DNA of 64,000 bases. Source: Comamonadaceae bacterium OTU4NAUVB1 (GTDB lineage Bacteria; Pseudomonadota; Gammaproteobacteria; Burkholderiales; Burkholderiaceae_C). A program made the position numbers and the translations under genes. Positions 8,231 to 16,694 of the stretch are shown here, in pieces. The stretch spans positions 2,108,001-2,172,000 of the forward strand of contig CP099605.1 in assembly GCA_024372625.1 (NCBI GenBank), read 5' to 3'. Position 1 is the first letter of the stretch, and the number at the start of each line of letters is the position of its first letter. The notes under the pieces are model-generated. The model had not been told where the DNA came from. It made no database searches and was given only the letters and a program-made list of their open reading frames with translations.

Positions 8231-9375
8231 GGGGTGGCGGTCTTCTTGTGGAGCGGGTCGAGTTCGGGCGGCACGAACGGCTCGGGCACCGAAGCGGGCA
8301 TGGGGCCTTCGCCGCGCAGCGCGGCCTTCAGGCGATAGACATAGGCCAGCACCTGGGCCACGGCCGTGTAGAGGCTCGAGGGGATGGCCTGGTCGATCTC
8401 GGCATGGGCGAACAGCGCGCGCGCGAGCATCGGCGACTGCACCACCGGAATCCGGTGCTCGGTGGCGATGTCGCGGATGCGCATGGCCAGCAGGTCGGCG
8501 CCCTTGGAGATCACCTGGGGCGCGCTCATGGTCTGGTCGTCGTAGCGCACCGCCACGGCGAAGTGCGTCGGGTTCATCAGGATGAAGTCGGCCTTGGGCA
8601 CGGCGCCGATGCTCGCGCGCTGCGAGATCTCGCGCGCGGCGCTGCGCTGGCGGCCCTTGGTGTGGGGATCGCCCTCGGACTCCTTGTGCTCCTGCTTGAC
8701 GTCCTCGTGCGACATCTTCAGCTTGGCGCGGTGGAAGAAGCCCTGCAGCGGCACGTCGACCACCGCCGCGCTCAGCACCACCAGCAGCATCAGCCCCATG
8801 CCCGAGACCAGCCAGTCGCCCAGCGTGCGCAGGGCCGCGGGCGCGGGCTGCGTCATCATCTGCGTGACCGTGCCGATCGAGCCGCTGAGGAACATCCAGC
8901 CCGTCATGCCCAGCAGCGCCGACATGAACACCAGCTTGGCGACGTTGAAGAGCTGCTGCTTGGAGAACAGGTTGGTGAAGCCCGAGAGCGGGTTGAGCCG
9001 GCTGAAGTCGGGCGTGATGGCCTTCGCGCTGGCCACCCAGCCGCCCGCGGCGATCGTGCTGGCCACGGCGGCGAACAGCACGATGGCGGCGAAGACCGAG
9101 CACACCAGAAGCCCGAAGCCCACCAGCTTCACCAGCCGCACGAGCATCTGGGCCGGGTCCGACACGGTGGCGGCATCGAAGACCAGCGCCTGCGCGAGCG
9201 CGGTGCGCATCGCCTCGAAACCCGTGGGCGCCAGCAGCATCAGCGCGACCGCGCCGGTGCCCACCACCGCCAGGTGCGACAGGTCGCGCGACCGCGCGAC
9301 CTGGCCGTCCTTGCGGGCTTTGTCGAGCTTGCGCTGGCTGGCGGGAAGGTTGCGGTCCTGGCTGGTGGATGACAT
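8227..9375 (-). CDS. flhB: Flagellar export switch protein FlhB
   Basis: FlhB sits in the export gate and switches secretion from rod/hook to filament subunits after cleaving itself. The 382-residue protein has four predicted membrane helices in the first 220 residues and a cytoplasmic domain that keeps the autocleavage motif NPTH (in ILMNPTHFAVAVRY, near residue 270). The N-terminus (SSTSQDRN...QRKLDKARKDGQVARS) is typical. It is the first gene of the minus-strand flhB-flhA-flhF-fliA run and ends in a four-base overlap with flhA. Its promoter must lie in 9376-9595, shared with the divergent PAAR gene; GTTTTCCC there (minus strand, 9449-9442) is also seen upstream of fliL. Confidence 0.97.
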   Translation of the reverse strand: MSSTSQDRNLPASQRKLDKARKDGQVARSRDLSHLAVVGTGAVALMLLAPTGFEAMRTALAQALVFDAATVSDPAQMLVRLVKLVGFGLLVCSVFAAIVLFAAVASTIAAGGWVASAKAITPDFSRLNPLSGFTNLFSKQQLFNVAKLVFMSALLGMTGWMFLSGSIGTVTQMMTQPAPAALRTLGDWLVSGMGLMLLVVLSAAVVDVPLQGFFHRAKLKMSHEDVKQEHKESEGDPHTKGRQRSAAREISQRASIGAVPKADFILMNPTHFAVAVRYDDQTMSAPQVISKGADLLAMRIRDIATEHRIPVVQSPMLARALFAHAEIDQAIPSSLYTAVAQVLAYVYRLKAALRGEGPMPASVPEPFVPPELDPLHKKTATP

Positions 9376-9595
9376 GGCGAGGCGGTGTGCGTTGCCAGGA
9401 ATTGTCCGCAGCCGGGGGGAAATCTAAAGGCGGATCAGAGGGGGAAAACGGCGCCTTTCGGCGGGGCTGGCGCACCTTCTTTCCTTGCCATTCACCCCCT
9501 GGGAATACGAACACGGACGTCGAGATTTTTCACATTCGCGCTCGGGTCGACCCCACCATTCGCCCTTTTTTCCGAATCGAGAAACGGGGTGACTC

Positions 9596-10168
9596 ATGGA
9601 ATGGCAACGGGCTTTCGTCGGTGATGGGGATGCCACCACGGCGGGTGGTGAGGTCAAGGCGCGGGCACAGGCATTTCCCGTCACCCTCGGCAACGACCCC
9701 AGGCACGCGTGTTTCGAGGGCGACCCCGTCTGGTGCCCGATCTGCAAACACACGGGCGTCACCCGGTGCGTGCCGCCGTTTCGCCCGCACACCGGCCCCG
9801 ACGGCCGGCAGGCCAACCTCGACGGCGACCTGTGCGTCTGCCGGTGCCCGGTTCCACCGCGCCTGGTGGCACGCTCCCGCGACGTCACGATGCGCTTCGC
9901 GGCCCACGAGATCGTCAACATGCCCGGGGCCTCCGGCTGGATGACCTACGCGGGACACACCGAGCCGTCGAGCCGGTACGACAAGTTCTTCCAGATCCAC
10001 GACGCAGCCACGGGCCGACCGGTGGACGGCTTCGCCTACGGCATCAAGGCCCACGACGACGAGCACCACGACGAACATATGCCGGCCTGCGACTTCGGAC
10101 GACTCGAACACGTCACTTTTCCAAAACAAAGGCTGCCTCCTTCCGGTGAGCAGTCGGGTCCTGAATGA
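9596..10168 (+). CDS. Orphan PAAR-domain protein (type VI secretion spike tip)
   Basis: This 190-residue protein fits the cysteine-bearing PAAR-like family that caps the VgrG spike of type VI secretion systems: GDGDATTAGGEV (about residues 9-20), a Cys-rich central part with WCPICKHTG (about 46-54) and DLCVCRC (about 79-85), and a following YDKFFQIHDAATGRPVDG stretch (about 128-145), which in relatives joins PAAR or VgrG to an effector domain. After that the sequence becomes short, His/Asp rich and unlike the family, and base composition falls, so an effector tail may have been lost. AACGGGGTGA precedes the ATG. No vgrG, effector or immunity gene is nearby; it lies alone between flhB and motB, facing motB. 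Confidence 0.62.
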   Translation: MEWQRAFVGDGDATTAGGEVKARAQAFPVTLGNDPRHACFEGDPVWCPICKHTGVTRCVPPFRPHTGPDGRQANLDGDLCVCRCPVPPRLVARSRDVTMRFAAHEIVNMPGASGWMTYAGHTEPSSRYDKFFQIHDAATGRPVDGFAYGIKAHDDEHHDEHMPACDFGRLEHVTFPKQRLPPSGEQSGPE

Positions 10169-10242
10169 TCGGCAGGCTTCGAAGGCGACCCAAGGCATCC
10201 TGTTCGTCATCGGGCGTGCGCCCTGACCCGTCCGCTGCCGCC

Positions 10243-11277
10243 TCAGCGCTGAGCCGCCTCGGTCGCCGCCACCTTGGCCGCGCGAACGGGCTCGCGAGTC
10301 GGGCTCGCCGGCTCGCGCGCCGCGCCCTTGCTTGGCGCCGCCTTGTCCTGCGCCTTCATCTGGTCCGTGATCGCCTTCACCGCGTCGTTGCCTTCCATCG
10401 CCGGGCCGCCGCCCATCAGGCGCGACTCGCCCTCGCGCGTGAGCACGGTGATGCTGATGCGGCGGTTCACGGGCGCGAGCCTGTTGTCCTTGTCGAGCAG
10501 GTCGCTCGCGGCCACGCCGACCACGCGCACCAGCTTGTCGTCGGGCATGCCCGAGGCCACCAGTTCGCGCCGCGAGGCGTTGGCCCGGTCGGCCGACAGT
10601 TCCCAGTTGCCATAGCCCCGGTCGCCGTTGCCATAGGGCGCGGCGTCGGTGTGGCCGGCCAGGCTGACGCGGTTCTCGATGCCGTTCAACGCGGTGCCGA
10701 TGTCCTGCAGGATGGTCCGCATGTAGGGCTTCACCAGCGCGCTGCCGCTGTCGAACATGGGGCGGTTCTGGTCGTCGACGATCTGGATCTCCAGGCCGTC
10801 GATCGACATCTGCAGCCGGATCTGCGAGCGGTACTCGCGCAGCTTGGGGTTGTTCTCGATCAGGTCCTCGATCTTCGCGCGCAGCGTGGCCATGCGCTTG
10901 GCGTCCTGCTGGCGGGCCAGCTCGGCCTGGCCGGGCTCGGCGGGCTTGGACTTGGCCTCGCCCTGCGCGCTCTTGATCTCCCCGTGCGTGCGCGAGAGGT
11001 CCTTGCCCCCGCCGGTGACGATGCTGGAGCTGCTGCCCGAACCCGGGCCGCCCGACATCTCCACCTTCAGCGGCGCATGGAAGTACGACGCGATGCCCTG
11101 CAGGTCGCCCTTGGCGGTCGAGCCCAGCAGCCACATCAGCAGGAAGAACGCCATCATGGCCGTCACGAAGTCGGCGTACGCGATCTTCCAGGCGCCGCCG
11201 TGGTGCGCGTGCGCCGACTTCTTCACGCGCTTGATGATGATCGGCTGGAGCTTCTTCGCCCCCTGTGCACTGGCCAT
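10243..11277 (-). CDS. motB: Flagellar motor stator protein MotB
   Basis: MotB anchors the stator to peptidoglycan and forms the proton channel with MotA. The 344-residue protein has a short cytoplasmic N-terminus, one membrane helix with the essential proton-binding aspartate (D36 in AYADFVTAMMAFF), a Gly/Ser and Glu/Lys-rich plug and linker region, and a C-terminal OmpA-like peptidoglycan-binding domain (about 150-290) with GHTDAAPYG, LSADRA and NRRISI. An extra tail of about 50 residues rich in Ala, Lys and Glu follows. It is 15 bases after motA, so the two are one operon. The Asp residue suggests a proton-driven motor; sodium coupling cannot be excluded. Confidence 0.96.
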   Translation of the reverse strand: MASAQGAKKLQPIIIKRVKKSAHAHHGGAWKIAYADFVTAMMAFFLLMWLLGSTAKGDLQGIASYFHAPLKVEMSGGPGSGSSSSIVTGGGKDLSRTHGEIKSAQGEAKSKPAEPGQAELARQQDAKRMATLRAKIEDLIENNPKLREYRSQIRLQMSIDGLEIQIVDDQNRPMFDSGSALVKPYMRTILQDIGTALNGIENRVSLAGHTDAAPYGNGDRGYGNWELSADRANASRRELVASGMPDDKLVRVVGVAASDLLDKDNRLAPVNRRISITVLTREGESRLMGGGPAMEGNDAVKAITDQMKAQDKAAPSKGAAREPASPTREPVRAAKVAATEAAQR

Positions 11278-11292
11278 GTCAGCTTCCTTGTG

Positions 11293-12150
11293 TCACTTCT
11301 TCTTCACGTAGGTCTCCAGCTCGCTGAAGCTGGGACGTTCCGTGGAGAACAGCACCTTGCGCCCGAACTCGATCGCGGTGGTGGGGTTGTAGCCCTGCAT
11401 GCTGGCCAGCAGCGTGGTCTTGATGCACTGCAGTTCCTTGGAACCGTCCTCGACCTTCTGCTCCAGCAGCCCGCCCAGCGGCTCCACGATGCCGTAGGCC
11501 AGCAGGATGCCCAGGAAGGTGCCCACCAGCGCCGAGCCGATCATGCCGCCGAGCACCGCCGGCGGCTGGCCCACCGAGCCCATGGTGTTGACCACGCCCA
11601 GCACCGCCGCCACGATGCCGAAGGCCGGCAGGCCGCCCGCGAGCCGCGCGATGGCCGCCACCGGCGCGTGCGCCTCCGAATGGTGGGTGTCGATCTCGCT
11701 GTCCATCAGCGCCTCGATCTCGTGGGCGTTGAGGTTGCCCGAGACCATCATGCGCAGGTAGTCGGTGGTGAACTCGACGACGTGGTGGTCGCCCGCGAGC
11801 TTGGGGTACTTCTGGAAGATCGGCGAGTCCTGCGGGGTCTCCACGTCCTTCTCGATCGACATCAGGCCGTCCTTGCGCGCCTTCTGCAGGATGTCGTAGA
11901 GCAGCGCCATCAGGTCCAGGTAGCGCGCCTTGGTGTACTTGGAGCCCTTGAAGGCGCTGGGCAGCAGCTTCAGGGTGCTCTTGAGCACCTTGGGCTGGTT
12001 GTTCACGACGAAGGCGCCGATGGCCCCTCCCCCGATCACCATCAGCTCGATGGGCAGCGCGTGGAGCACGACGCCGATGTTGCCGCCGTGGATGATGTAG
12101 CCACCGAAGATGCAGCCGATCGCGACGAGATAACCAATGATGACGAACAT
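11293..12150 (-). CDS. motA: Flagellar motor stator protein MotA
   Basis: MotA forms the five-subunit ring of the stator that pushes on FliG as protons pass. The 285-residue protein has four predicted membrane helices (two near the N-terminus, two around residues 165-225) and the large cytoplasmic loop with the charged patch around YTKARYLDLMALLYD that meets FliG torque helices. Proline residues are kept at the ends of TM3 and TM4 (VGQPPAVLG region). Length matches the family (about 285-295). It lies downstream of flhDC but behind a hairpin at 12224-12244, so it probably has its own promoter; I could not pick a convincing sigma-28 site there. Confidence 0.96.
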   Translation of the reverse strand: MFVIIGYLVAIGCIFGGYIIHGGNIGVVLHALPIELMVIGGGAIGAFVVNNQPKVLKSTLKLLPSAFKGSKYTKARYLDLMALLYDILQKARKDGLMSIEKDVETPQDSPIFQKYPKLAGDHHVVEFTTDYLRMMVSGNLNAHEIEALMDSEIDTHHSEAHAPVAAIARLAGGLPAFGIVAAVLGVVNTMGSVGQPPAVLGGMIGSALVGTFLGILLAYGIVEPLGGLLEQKVEDGSKELQCIKTTLLASMQGYNPTTAIEFGRKVLFSTERPSFSELETYVKKK

Positions 12151-12223
12151 GGAGTGAGGGCCCGGCTTTCTTCTTCAGTAGGCTTGTATTGGGCCGCGAC
12201 ACGGGGCCCGACGGTCCATGAAT

Positions 12224-12244
12224 AAGGGCCCGCGAAGGGCCCTT
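12224..12244 (-). terminator. Hairpin terminator between flhC and motA
   Basis: AAGGGCCC and GGGCCCTT form a perfect eight-base stem with a GCGAA loop. On the minus strand it is followed by TTATT, a short T-rich tail. It lies in the 143-base gap after flhC, so it probably ends or attenuates the flhDC transcript before motA. Confidence 0.6.
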
Positions 12245-12293
12245 GTTCCGGTCTTAGGTAGCGCGCGCTCACCGCTGCGCCCGCTCCGCGCGG

Positions 12294-12833
12294 CTATTGC
12301 AGCTGGATGCTGCCCGCGGCCGCGCCCTTGCCCGCGCGCGCCGGCGGCACGCACAGGCCGCAGGCGAAGTGGCGCGCGTTCTCGTAGGGCTCGGTGACGA
12401 ACTGGCCGCCGCACTTGCAGCACTTGGTCATGGCCAGCATCTGGTTCTCCATGAAGCGCACCAGGCGCCAGGCCCGCGTGATCGACAGCTGCGCGTCGAG
12501 TCCGCACACGCCGACCTGCTCGGTGTAGAGCTGGTAGGCCTTGATCAGCGCGTCGATGCCCTCGAGCGTGCTGGTCTTGGCGAGGTAGGTGTAGATGTTG
12601 TGGAACAGCGAGGCGTGGATGTTGGGCTGCCACGTCAGGAACCAGTCGGTGGAGAACGGCAGCTGGCCCTTCGAAGGCGACTTGCCCGCCACTTCCTTGT
12701 AGAGGCGCAGGAGCCGCTCGTAGGAGAGTTCGGTCTCGCTCTCCAGGACCTGGAGCCGGGCACCCATCTCGATCAGGCTGACCGCCCGTTCGATCTGACG
12801 CGATTCACCGACGATGCTTTTGTGGGCGGGCAT
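12294..12833 (-). CDS. flhC: Flagellar master regulator subunit FlhC
   Basis: FlhC joins FlhD as the FlhD4C2 activator of class II flagellar operons and supplies most of the DNA contacts. The 179-residue protein has the conserved helical body (SIVGESRQIERAVSLIEMGARLQ and LSYERLLRLYKEV) and the four-cysteine zinc cluster near the C-terminus (CCKCGGQF, then FACGLC about 20 residues later). It ends with an Ala/Gly tail. GAAGGAG lies upstream of the ATG at 12833. It follows flhD by 40 bases. Presence of FlhDC, rather than FleQ, defines the regulatory scheme of this flagellar block. Confidence 0.96.
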   Translation of the reverse strand: MPAHKSIVGESRQIERAVSLIEMGARLQVLESETELSYERLLRLYKEVAGKSPSKGQLPFSTDWFLTWQPNIHASLFHNIYTYLAKTSTLEGIDALIKAYQLYTEQVGVCGLDAQLSITRAWRLVRFMENQMLAMTKCCKCGGQFVTEPYENARHFACGLCVPPARAGKGAAAGSIQLQ

Positions 12834-12873
12834 GAGTGACAGGCTCCTTCGGAAAAACGAGACGGGCGGCGAT

Positions 12874-13206
12874 TCAGAGCGAGGCTTCGGCGAAGCGGCT
12901 GGACATGAGCAGGTTCGCGTGGAGCATGGCGGTGGACTCGTTGGTGGTGCGCGCGGGGAGGTTGTGCTGGGTCAGCAGGTTCCACACCATGTCGTCGTCG
13001 GCGCGGAAGCGGCACAGCAGCATGTTGCTGGAGGCGAGCTTCATGATCTGGGAGGGCGACAGGGTGGCGATGAGGTCGGCCGATTCCTCCGAGATCCCGA
13101 GGCGGAACAGCGCCTGGGCCTTGTCCTGGCGGATCAGGCTCTGGGACAGCATGAGGTAGGTGAGGTTGGCTTCCTTGATCTCCGTCAGCATCTGTTCGCT
13201 CGTCAT
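12874..13206 (-). CDS. flhD: Flagellar master regulator subunit FlhD
   Basis: FlhD is the partner of FlhC in the class I activator that starts the flagellar cascade. The 110 residues match the family length and sequence: an N-terminal helical part (TSEQMLTEIKEANLTYLMLSQ), the middle AQALFRLGISEESADLI, and a C-terminal helix-turn-helix-like part with CRFRADDDMVWNLL. I start at 13206 (ATG after GAAAGGCACC); the frame opens upstream to 13329, but those residues come from the AT-rich leader. Upstream lies the large intergenic region that it shares with divergent fliC, the natural place for nutritional and stress control of motility. Confidence 0.95.
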   Translation of the reverse strand: MTSEQMLTEIKEANLTYLMLSQSLIRQDKAQALFRLGISEESADLIATLSPSQIMKLASSNMLLCRFRADDDMVWNLLTQHNLPARTTNESTAMLHANLLMSSRFAEASL

Positions 13207-13817
13207 CTGGTGCCTTTCGCGGACCGCGGTCCTGTCGTTCGATGAGGCGATTGTGGACGGCGCAACAAAAACTTTAATAGGCAAAAAACCGTTAACCGGG
13301 ACCGGTTCTCCGACACGACGGCAAGGCAAATTCCTACATCCAAGGTACTCACGTAAAACAAATGGATTCAGAAATTCGATTTCTATCGGATCAACAAAAT
13401 CGACTTGTGTAACCTTTCCTACTCGTTACAGTTTGAAATACGGAATTTCTAAATCTTTCGCCTACGCCCTCGAAAAGACGTCGGGAGCCCTCGGCAACCC
13501 CATCTTTTTTGTAACAGCGCATGAGATTCAGCCCAAAATCGTTGTTTTTAGTCGACGAAAATGCCAACTTTTGCTCATTTGAGACTTTGTCCGACACCGC
13601 GTTCCACGCCCTGCGCGCTTGGCGATCGCGCTTATCGATCCCCGGGGCGGTTTCTTGAGGGTCAAAAAGAAAAATAAAAAGCCTAAAGACTCCGGCCCGA
13701 CCGCCCGAAAACCACACATCGGGCCTCACAGCGAGGTTTGACCGGTAAGCCAGTGTCAGTGACTGGCGATGACATTGGCAGCGATGCCGTAACTCAACAC
13801 CCTCAAGGAATCTGATC
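13207..13817. promoter_or_regulatory. AT-rich divergent flhD / fliC regulatory region
   Basis: These 611 bases hold no convincing gene and are strikingly AT-rich against their surroundings. Seen here: an AACCGG-GA-CCGGTT inverted repeat at 13294-13307; a TATTAA hexamer on the minus strand (13279-13274), which could be part of a flhDC promoter although I see no good -35 partner; several A or T runs (13266-13290, 13503-13511, 13665-13680); and the fliC sigma-28 promoter at 13684-13710. The two long leaders suggest binding by nucleoid proteins and several regulators. Confidence 0.6.
13684..13710 (+). promoter_or_regulatory. Probable sigma-28 (FliA) promoter of fliC
   Basis: TAAAGACT, eleven bases, then GCCCGAAA reproduces the spacing of the sigma-28 consensus (TAAAGTTT-N11-GCCGATAA); the -35 part matches well, the -10 part at five of eight positions. 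It would give a leader of about 100 bases before fliC. Confidence 0.55.
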
Positions 13818-14978
13818 ATGCCTTCCGTCATTAATACGAACATCAACTCGCTCAACGCCCAGCGCAACCTCGGCGCCAGCCAGAACTCGCTGACCACGTC
13901 GATGCAGCGCCTGTCCTCCGGCATGCGCATCAACAGCGCCAAGGACGACGCCGCCGGCCTCGCCATCTCCGAGCGCATGACCGCCCAGATCAAGGGCCTG
14001 ACGCAAGCCGGCCGCAACGCCAACGACGGCATCTCGCTGGCGCAGACCGCCGAAAGCGCCCTGGGCACCATCAGCACCAACCTGCAGCGCGTCCGCGAGA
14101 TCGCCGTGCAGTCCCGCAACGCCACCAACTCCAGCGACGACCGCGCCGCCCTGCAGAAGGAAGTGGTCCAGCTGAAGGCGGAAATCGGCCGCGTGGCCAG
14201 CCAGACCTCCTTCAACGGCAACAAGCTGCTCGACGGCAGCTTCAGCGCCCAGGCCTTCCAGGTGGGCGCGAACCAGGGCGACACCATCACGATCGCCAGC
14301 CTGGCCAACGCCAACGTGAACCAACTGGGCTCCTGGACCAGCGTCGACGCCTACACCGCCACCACGACGGGCGTGGCCCCGGCCGCCTTCGGCGGCATCA
14401 CGGCCAACGCGTTCAGCATCAACGGCGTGAGCATCGGCGCCGTGAACGCCGGCACCGACGTCGCCACCCAGGGCGCCAACGTCGCCGCCGCGATCAACAA
14501 GAAGAGCTCGGAATCCGGTGTGGTCGCGACGGCCGCCGCCTCGGGCGCCATCACGCTGACCTCCAACGGCAGCTCGCCGATCACCGTGGCCGGCACCGTG
14601 ACCAACACCGGCCTGACCGTCGGCTCGACGGCCGCCACCATCACCACCGCCGGCACCGCGCAGACCGGTTTCGCCGGCCTGTCGGTGGACACGGTCGACG
14701 GCGCCGACAACGCCATCCTGGCCATGGACGCCGCGCTGAAGTCGGTCAACTCATCGCGCGCCGACCTGGGCGCCATCCAGAACCGCTTCGAATCGGTGGT
14801 CTCCAACCTCGCCAGCTCGGCCGAGAACCTGACCGCCTCGCGCAGCCGGATCACGGACGCCGACTTCGCGGCCGAAACCGCTAACCTGTCGCGCTCGCAG
14901 ATCCTGCAGCAGGCCGGCACGGCGATGGTGGCCCAGGCCAACCAGCTGCCCCAGGGCGTGCTGTCGCTGCTGCGCTGA
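13818..14978 (+). CDS. fliC: Flagellin
   Basis: Flagellin is the filament subunit, exported through the flagellar secretion system. The 386-residue protein has the conserved N-terminal D0/D1 part (INTNINSLNAQRNL, then LSSGMRINSAKDDAAGLAI, and the TLR5-type helix around LQRVREIAVQSRNATNS) and the C-terminal D1/D0 part (AIQNRFESVVSNL, SRSRITDADFA, QILQQAGTAMVAQANQ, ending LSLLR). The variable centre (about residues 180-290) is rich in Thr, Ala and Ser. Start follows CTCAAGGA. It is preceded by a sigma-28-type promoter and followed by a strong terminator, so most mRNA should be monocistronic, with fliDST downstream. Confidence 0.97.
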   Translation: MPSVINTNINSLNAQRNLGASQNSLTTSMQRLSSGMRINSAKDDAAGLAISERMTAQIKGLTQAGRNANDGISLAQTAESALGTISTNLQRVREIAVQSRNATNSSDDRAALQKEVVQLKAEIGRVASQTSFNGNKLLDGSFSAQAFQVGANQGDTITIASLANANVNQLGSWTSVDAYTATTTGVAPAAFGGITANAFSINGVSIGAVNAGTDVATQGANVAAAINKKSSESGVVATAAASGAITLTSNGSSPITVAGTVTNTGLTVGSTAATITTAGTAQTGFAGLSVDTVDGADNAILAMDAALKSVNSSRADLGAIQNRFESVVSNLASSAENLTASRSRITDADFAAETANLSRSQILQQAGTAMVAQANQLPQGVLSLLR

Positions 14979-15001
14979 TCCCGGCCGCAAAGACGACAAC
15001 A

Positions 15002-15073
15002 GGGGGCTCTTCAGGGTCTTCCTGAAGGGTTTGCCCCCAGGCGGCGAACGGAGAATTCCGTTCGCCGCCTTTT
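15002..15073 (+). terminator. Double hairpin terminator of fliC
   Basis: Two hairpins lie in tandem. The first (15002-15038) pairs GGGGGC with GCCCCC around an inner CTTCAGG/CCTGAAG stem. The second (15040-15069) is a perfect 13-base stem, GGCGGCGAACGGA with its complement around GAAT, followed by TTTT: a textbook intrinsic terminator for a highly expressed flagellin gene. Confidence 0.88.
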
Positions 15074-15132
15074 GCATGACGCATCCGTGGCGTGCGTGAG
15101 CGCCACCTTCGGACAAGCAGAGGAGAAAGACC

Positions 15133-16629
15133 ATGGCAACCATCTCATCGGCCGGCATCGGCAGCGGCCTGGACGTCGACAGCATCGTGACCAAGCTCAT
15201 GGCCGTGGAAAAGCGGCCGTTGACCTCGCTGCAGACCAAGGCCAGCACCCTCGACAGCAAGATCTCGGCCTTCGGCTCCATCAAGTCGCAACTGTCCTCC
15301 CTGTCCGACGCGGCCGGGGCGCTGGCCAAGGCCGCGATCTGGGACGGCAAGACGGCCGCCACGGGCAACGCCGCGGCCATCTCGGCCTCCCTCACCGGCA
15401 CGGCCAACGCCTCCATCAGTTCGTTCGAGATCTCGGTCTCGACGCTGGCGCGCGCGCAGACCGCGGCGTCGGCGGCCGTCAGCCCGCCGGGTTCTCCGGT
15501 GGGCAGCGGCAGCCTGTCGATCGCGCTGGGCGCGTGGAGCGGCGGGCCGACCCCCGCGTTCACGCAGGGCGCGGCGGCGGCGATCAAGGTCGACGTGACG
15601 GCCACCGACACCCTGGGCAGCATCGCCACCAAGATCAACGCGTCGGGCGCCGGCGTCTCGGCCACGGTCCTGAAGGACGCCTCGGGCGAGCGGCTGATGA
15701 TGCGCTCGACCGCCACCGGAGAGGCGGCCGGCTTCCGCATCCAGGCCACCGACGACGGCGGCGCCGCGGGCGCCCCCGGACTGGGCCTGCTGGCCTTCGA
15801 CGATCCGGCCGGCGGCAAGGGCATGGCCGCGGGCAAGGTGCAGTACGGCGAGGACGCCAAGGCCACCATCAACGGCATCGACATCACCTCGCCCACCAAC
15901 ACCCTGGTCGACAACGTGCCCGGGCTGTCGCTCACGCTCTCGCAGGTCACCACCGCGCCGGTGAAGGTCGACGTGACGTCCGACACCAGCGCCATGCGCA
16001 CCGCGATCAAGACCTTCGTGACCGCCTACAACGCCACCAACGACATGTTCGCCGCGGCGACCAAGTACGACCCCACCACCAAGACCGCCGCCCTGCTCCA
16101 GGGCGACGGCACCACGCGTGGACTGCAGAACGCCCTGCGCGGCATGGTGGGCGCGGCCTCGGGCGGCGGCGCCATCACGCAGCTGTCGGACCTGGGCATC
16201 GAGGTGAGCAAGGACAAGACCGGCAAGCTGGTGGTCGACGACGCCAAGCTCACCAAGGCGCTCGCCGATCCGGCGGCGGTCCGGCAGTTCTTCTCCGGCA
16301 TCGCCGCGCCGGGCGCGACGACGGCCGGCGCGACCGCGGGCGGCGCCGCCGTCCCCGCCAGCGACGCGACGGCCGGCTTCGCCAGCCGCTTCTCCACCTT
16401 CGCGCAGGAGGCCATCGGCACCAGCGGCACGCTCGGCAGCAAGACCGAATCGCTGCAGCTGCAGAAGACCGCCAACGACAAGGACCAGGACCGGGTGAAC
16501 ACGCGCCTGACGCTGACCGAGACGCGCCTGCGCAAGCAGTACGCCTCGCTCGACACCACCGTCTCGTCGCTGACGGCGCTCAACACCTACATCACGCAAC
16601 AAATCGCACAGTGGAACAAGTCGAACTGA
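15133..16629 (+). CDS. fliD: Flagellar filament cap protein FliD (HAP2)
   Basis: FliD forms the cap that folds incoming flagellin at the filament tip. The 498-residue protein has the N-terminal HAP2 part (SSAGIGSGLDVDSIVTKLMAVEKRP, about residues 4-28, followed by helices) and the C-terminal HAP2 part with AIKTFVTAYNATNDMFA (about 292-308) and the closing coiled-coil that ends in ALNTYITQQIAQWNKSN. The middle is rich in Ala, Gly and Thr, as usual for the exposed D2-D3 domains. AGAGGAGAAAG precedes the ATG. It leads the fliD-fliS-fliT set just after the fliC terminator and must have its own promoter or readthrough. Confidence 0.96.
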   Translation: MATISSAGIGSGLDVDSIVTKLMAVEKRPLTSLQTKASTLDSKISAFGSIKSQLSSLSDAAGALAKAAIWDGKTAATGNAAAISASLTGTANASISSFEISVSTLARAQTAASAAVSPPGSPVGSGSLSIALGAWSGGPTPAFTQGAAAAIKVDVTATDTLGSIATKINASGAGVSATVLKDASGERLMMRSTATGEAAGFRIQATDDGGAAGAPGLGLLAFDDPAGGKGMAAGKVQYGEDAKATINGIDITSPTNTLVDNVPGLSLTLSQVTTAPVKVDVTSDTSAMRTAIKTFVTAYNATNDMFAAATKYDPTTKTAALLQGDGTTRGLQNALRGMVGAASGGGAITQLSDLGIEVSKDKTGKLVVDDAKLTKALADPAAVRQFFSGIAAPGATTAGATAGGAAVPASDATAGFASRFSTFAQEAIGTSGTLGSKTESLQLQKTANDKDQDRVNTRLTLTETRLRKQYASLDTTVSSLTALNTYITQQIAQWNKSN

Positions 16630-16694
16630 AACGGGCCTTGAGTTCCCGCACCGGCTGCCGATAACAAAAGCAAGAACTGCAAAGGACACGCGCC

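Noticed and set aside
6149..9514. A single 1121-residue FlhA fusion
   Set aside because: Only the part from 8230 matches FlhA. The rest is flhB read in the wrong frame, and flhB itself has all its motifs and a four-base overlap with flhA.
9530..11134. A 534-codon minus-strand frame between PAAR and motB
   Set aside because: It is an alternate frame of motB joined to the antisense of the PAAR gene.
13391..14314. Minus-strand frames over the fliC leader and 5' end
   Set aside because: They cross the AT-rich intergenic region and flagellin antisense strand, have no ribosome-binding site and no family pattern.
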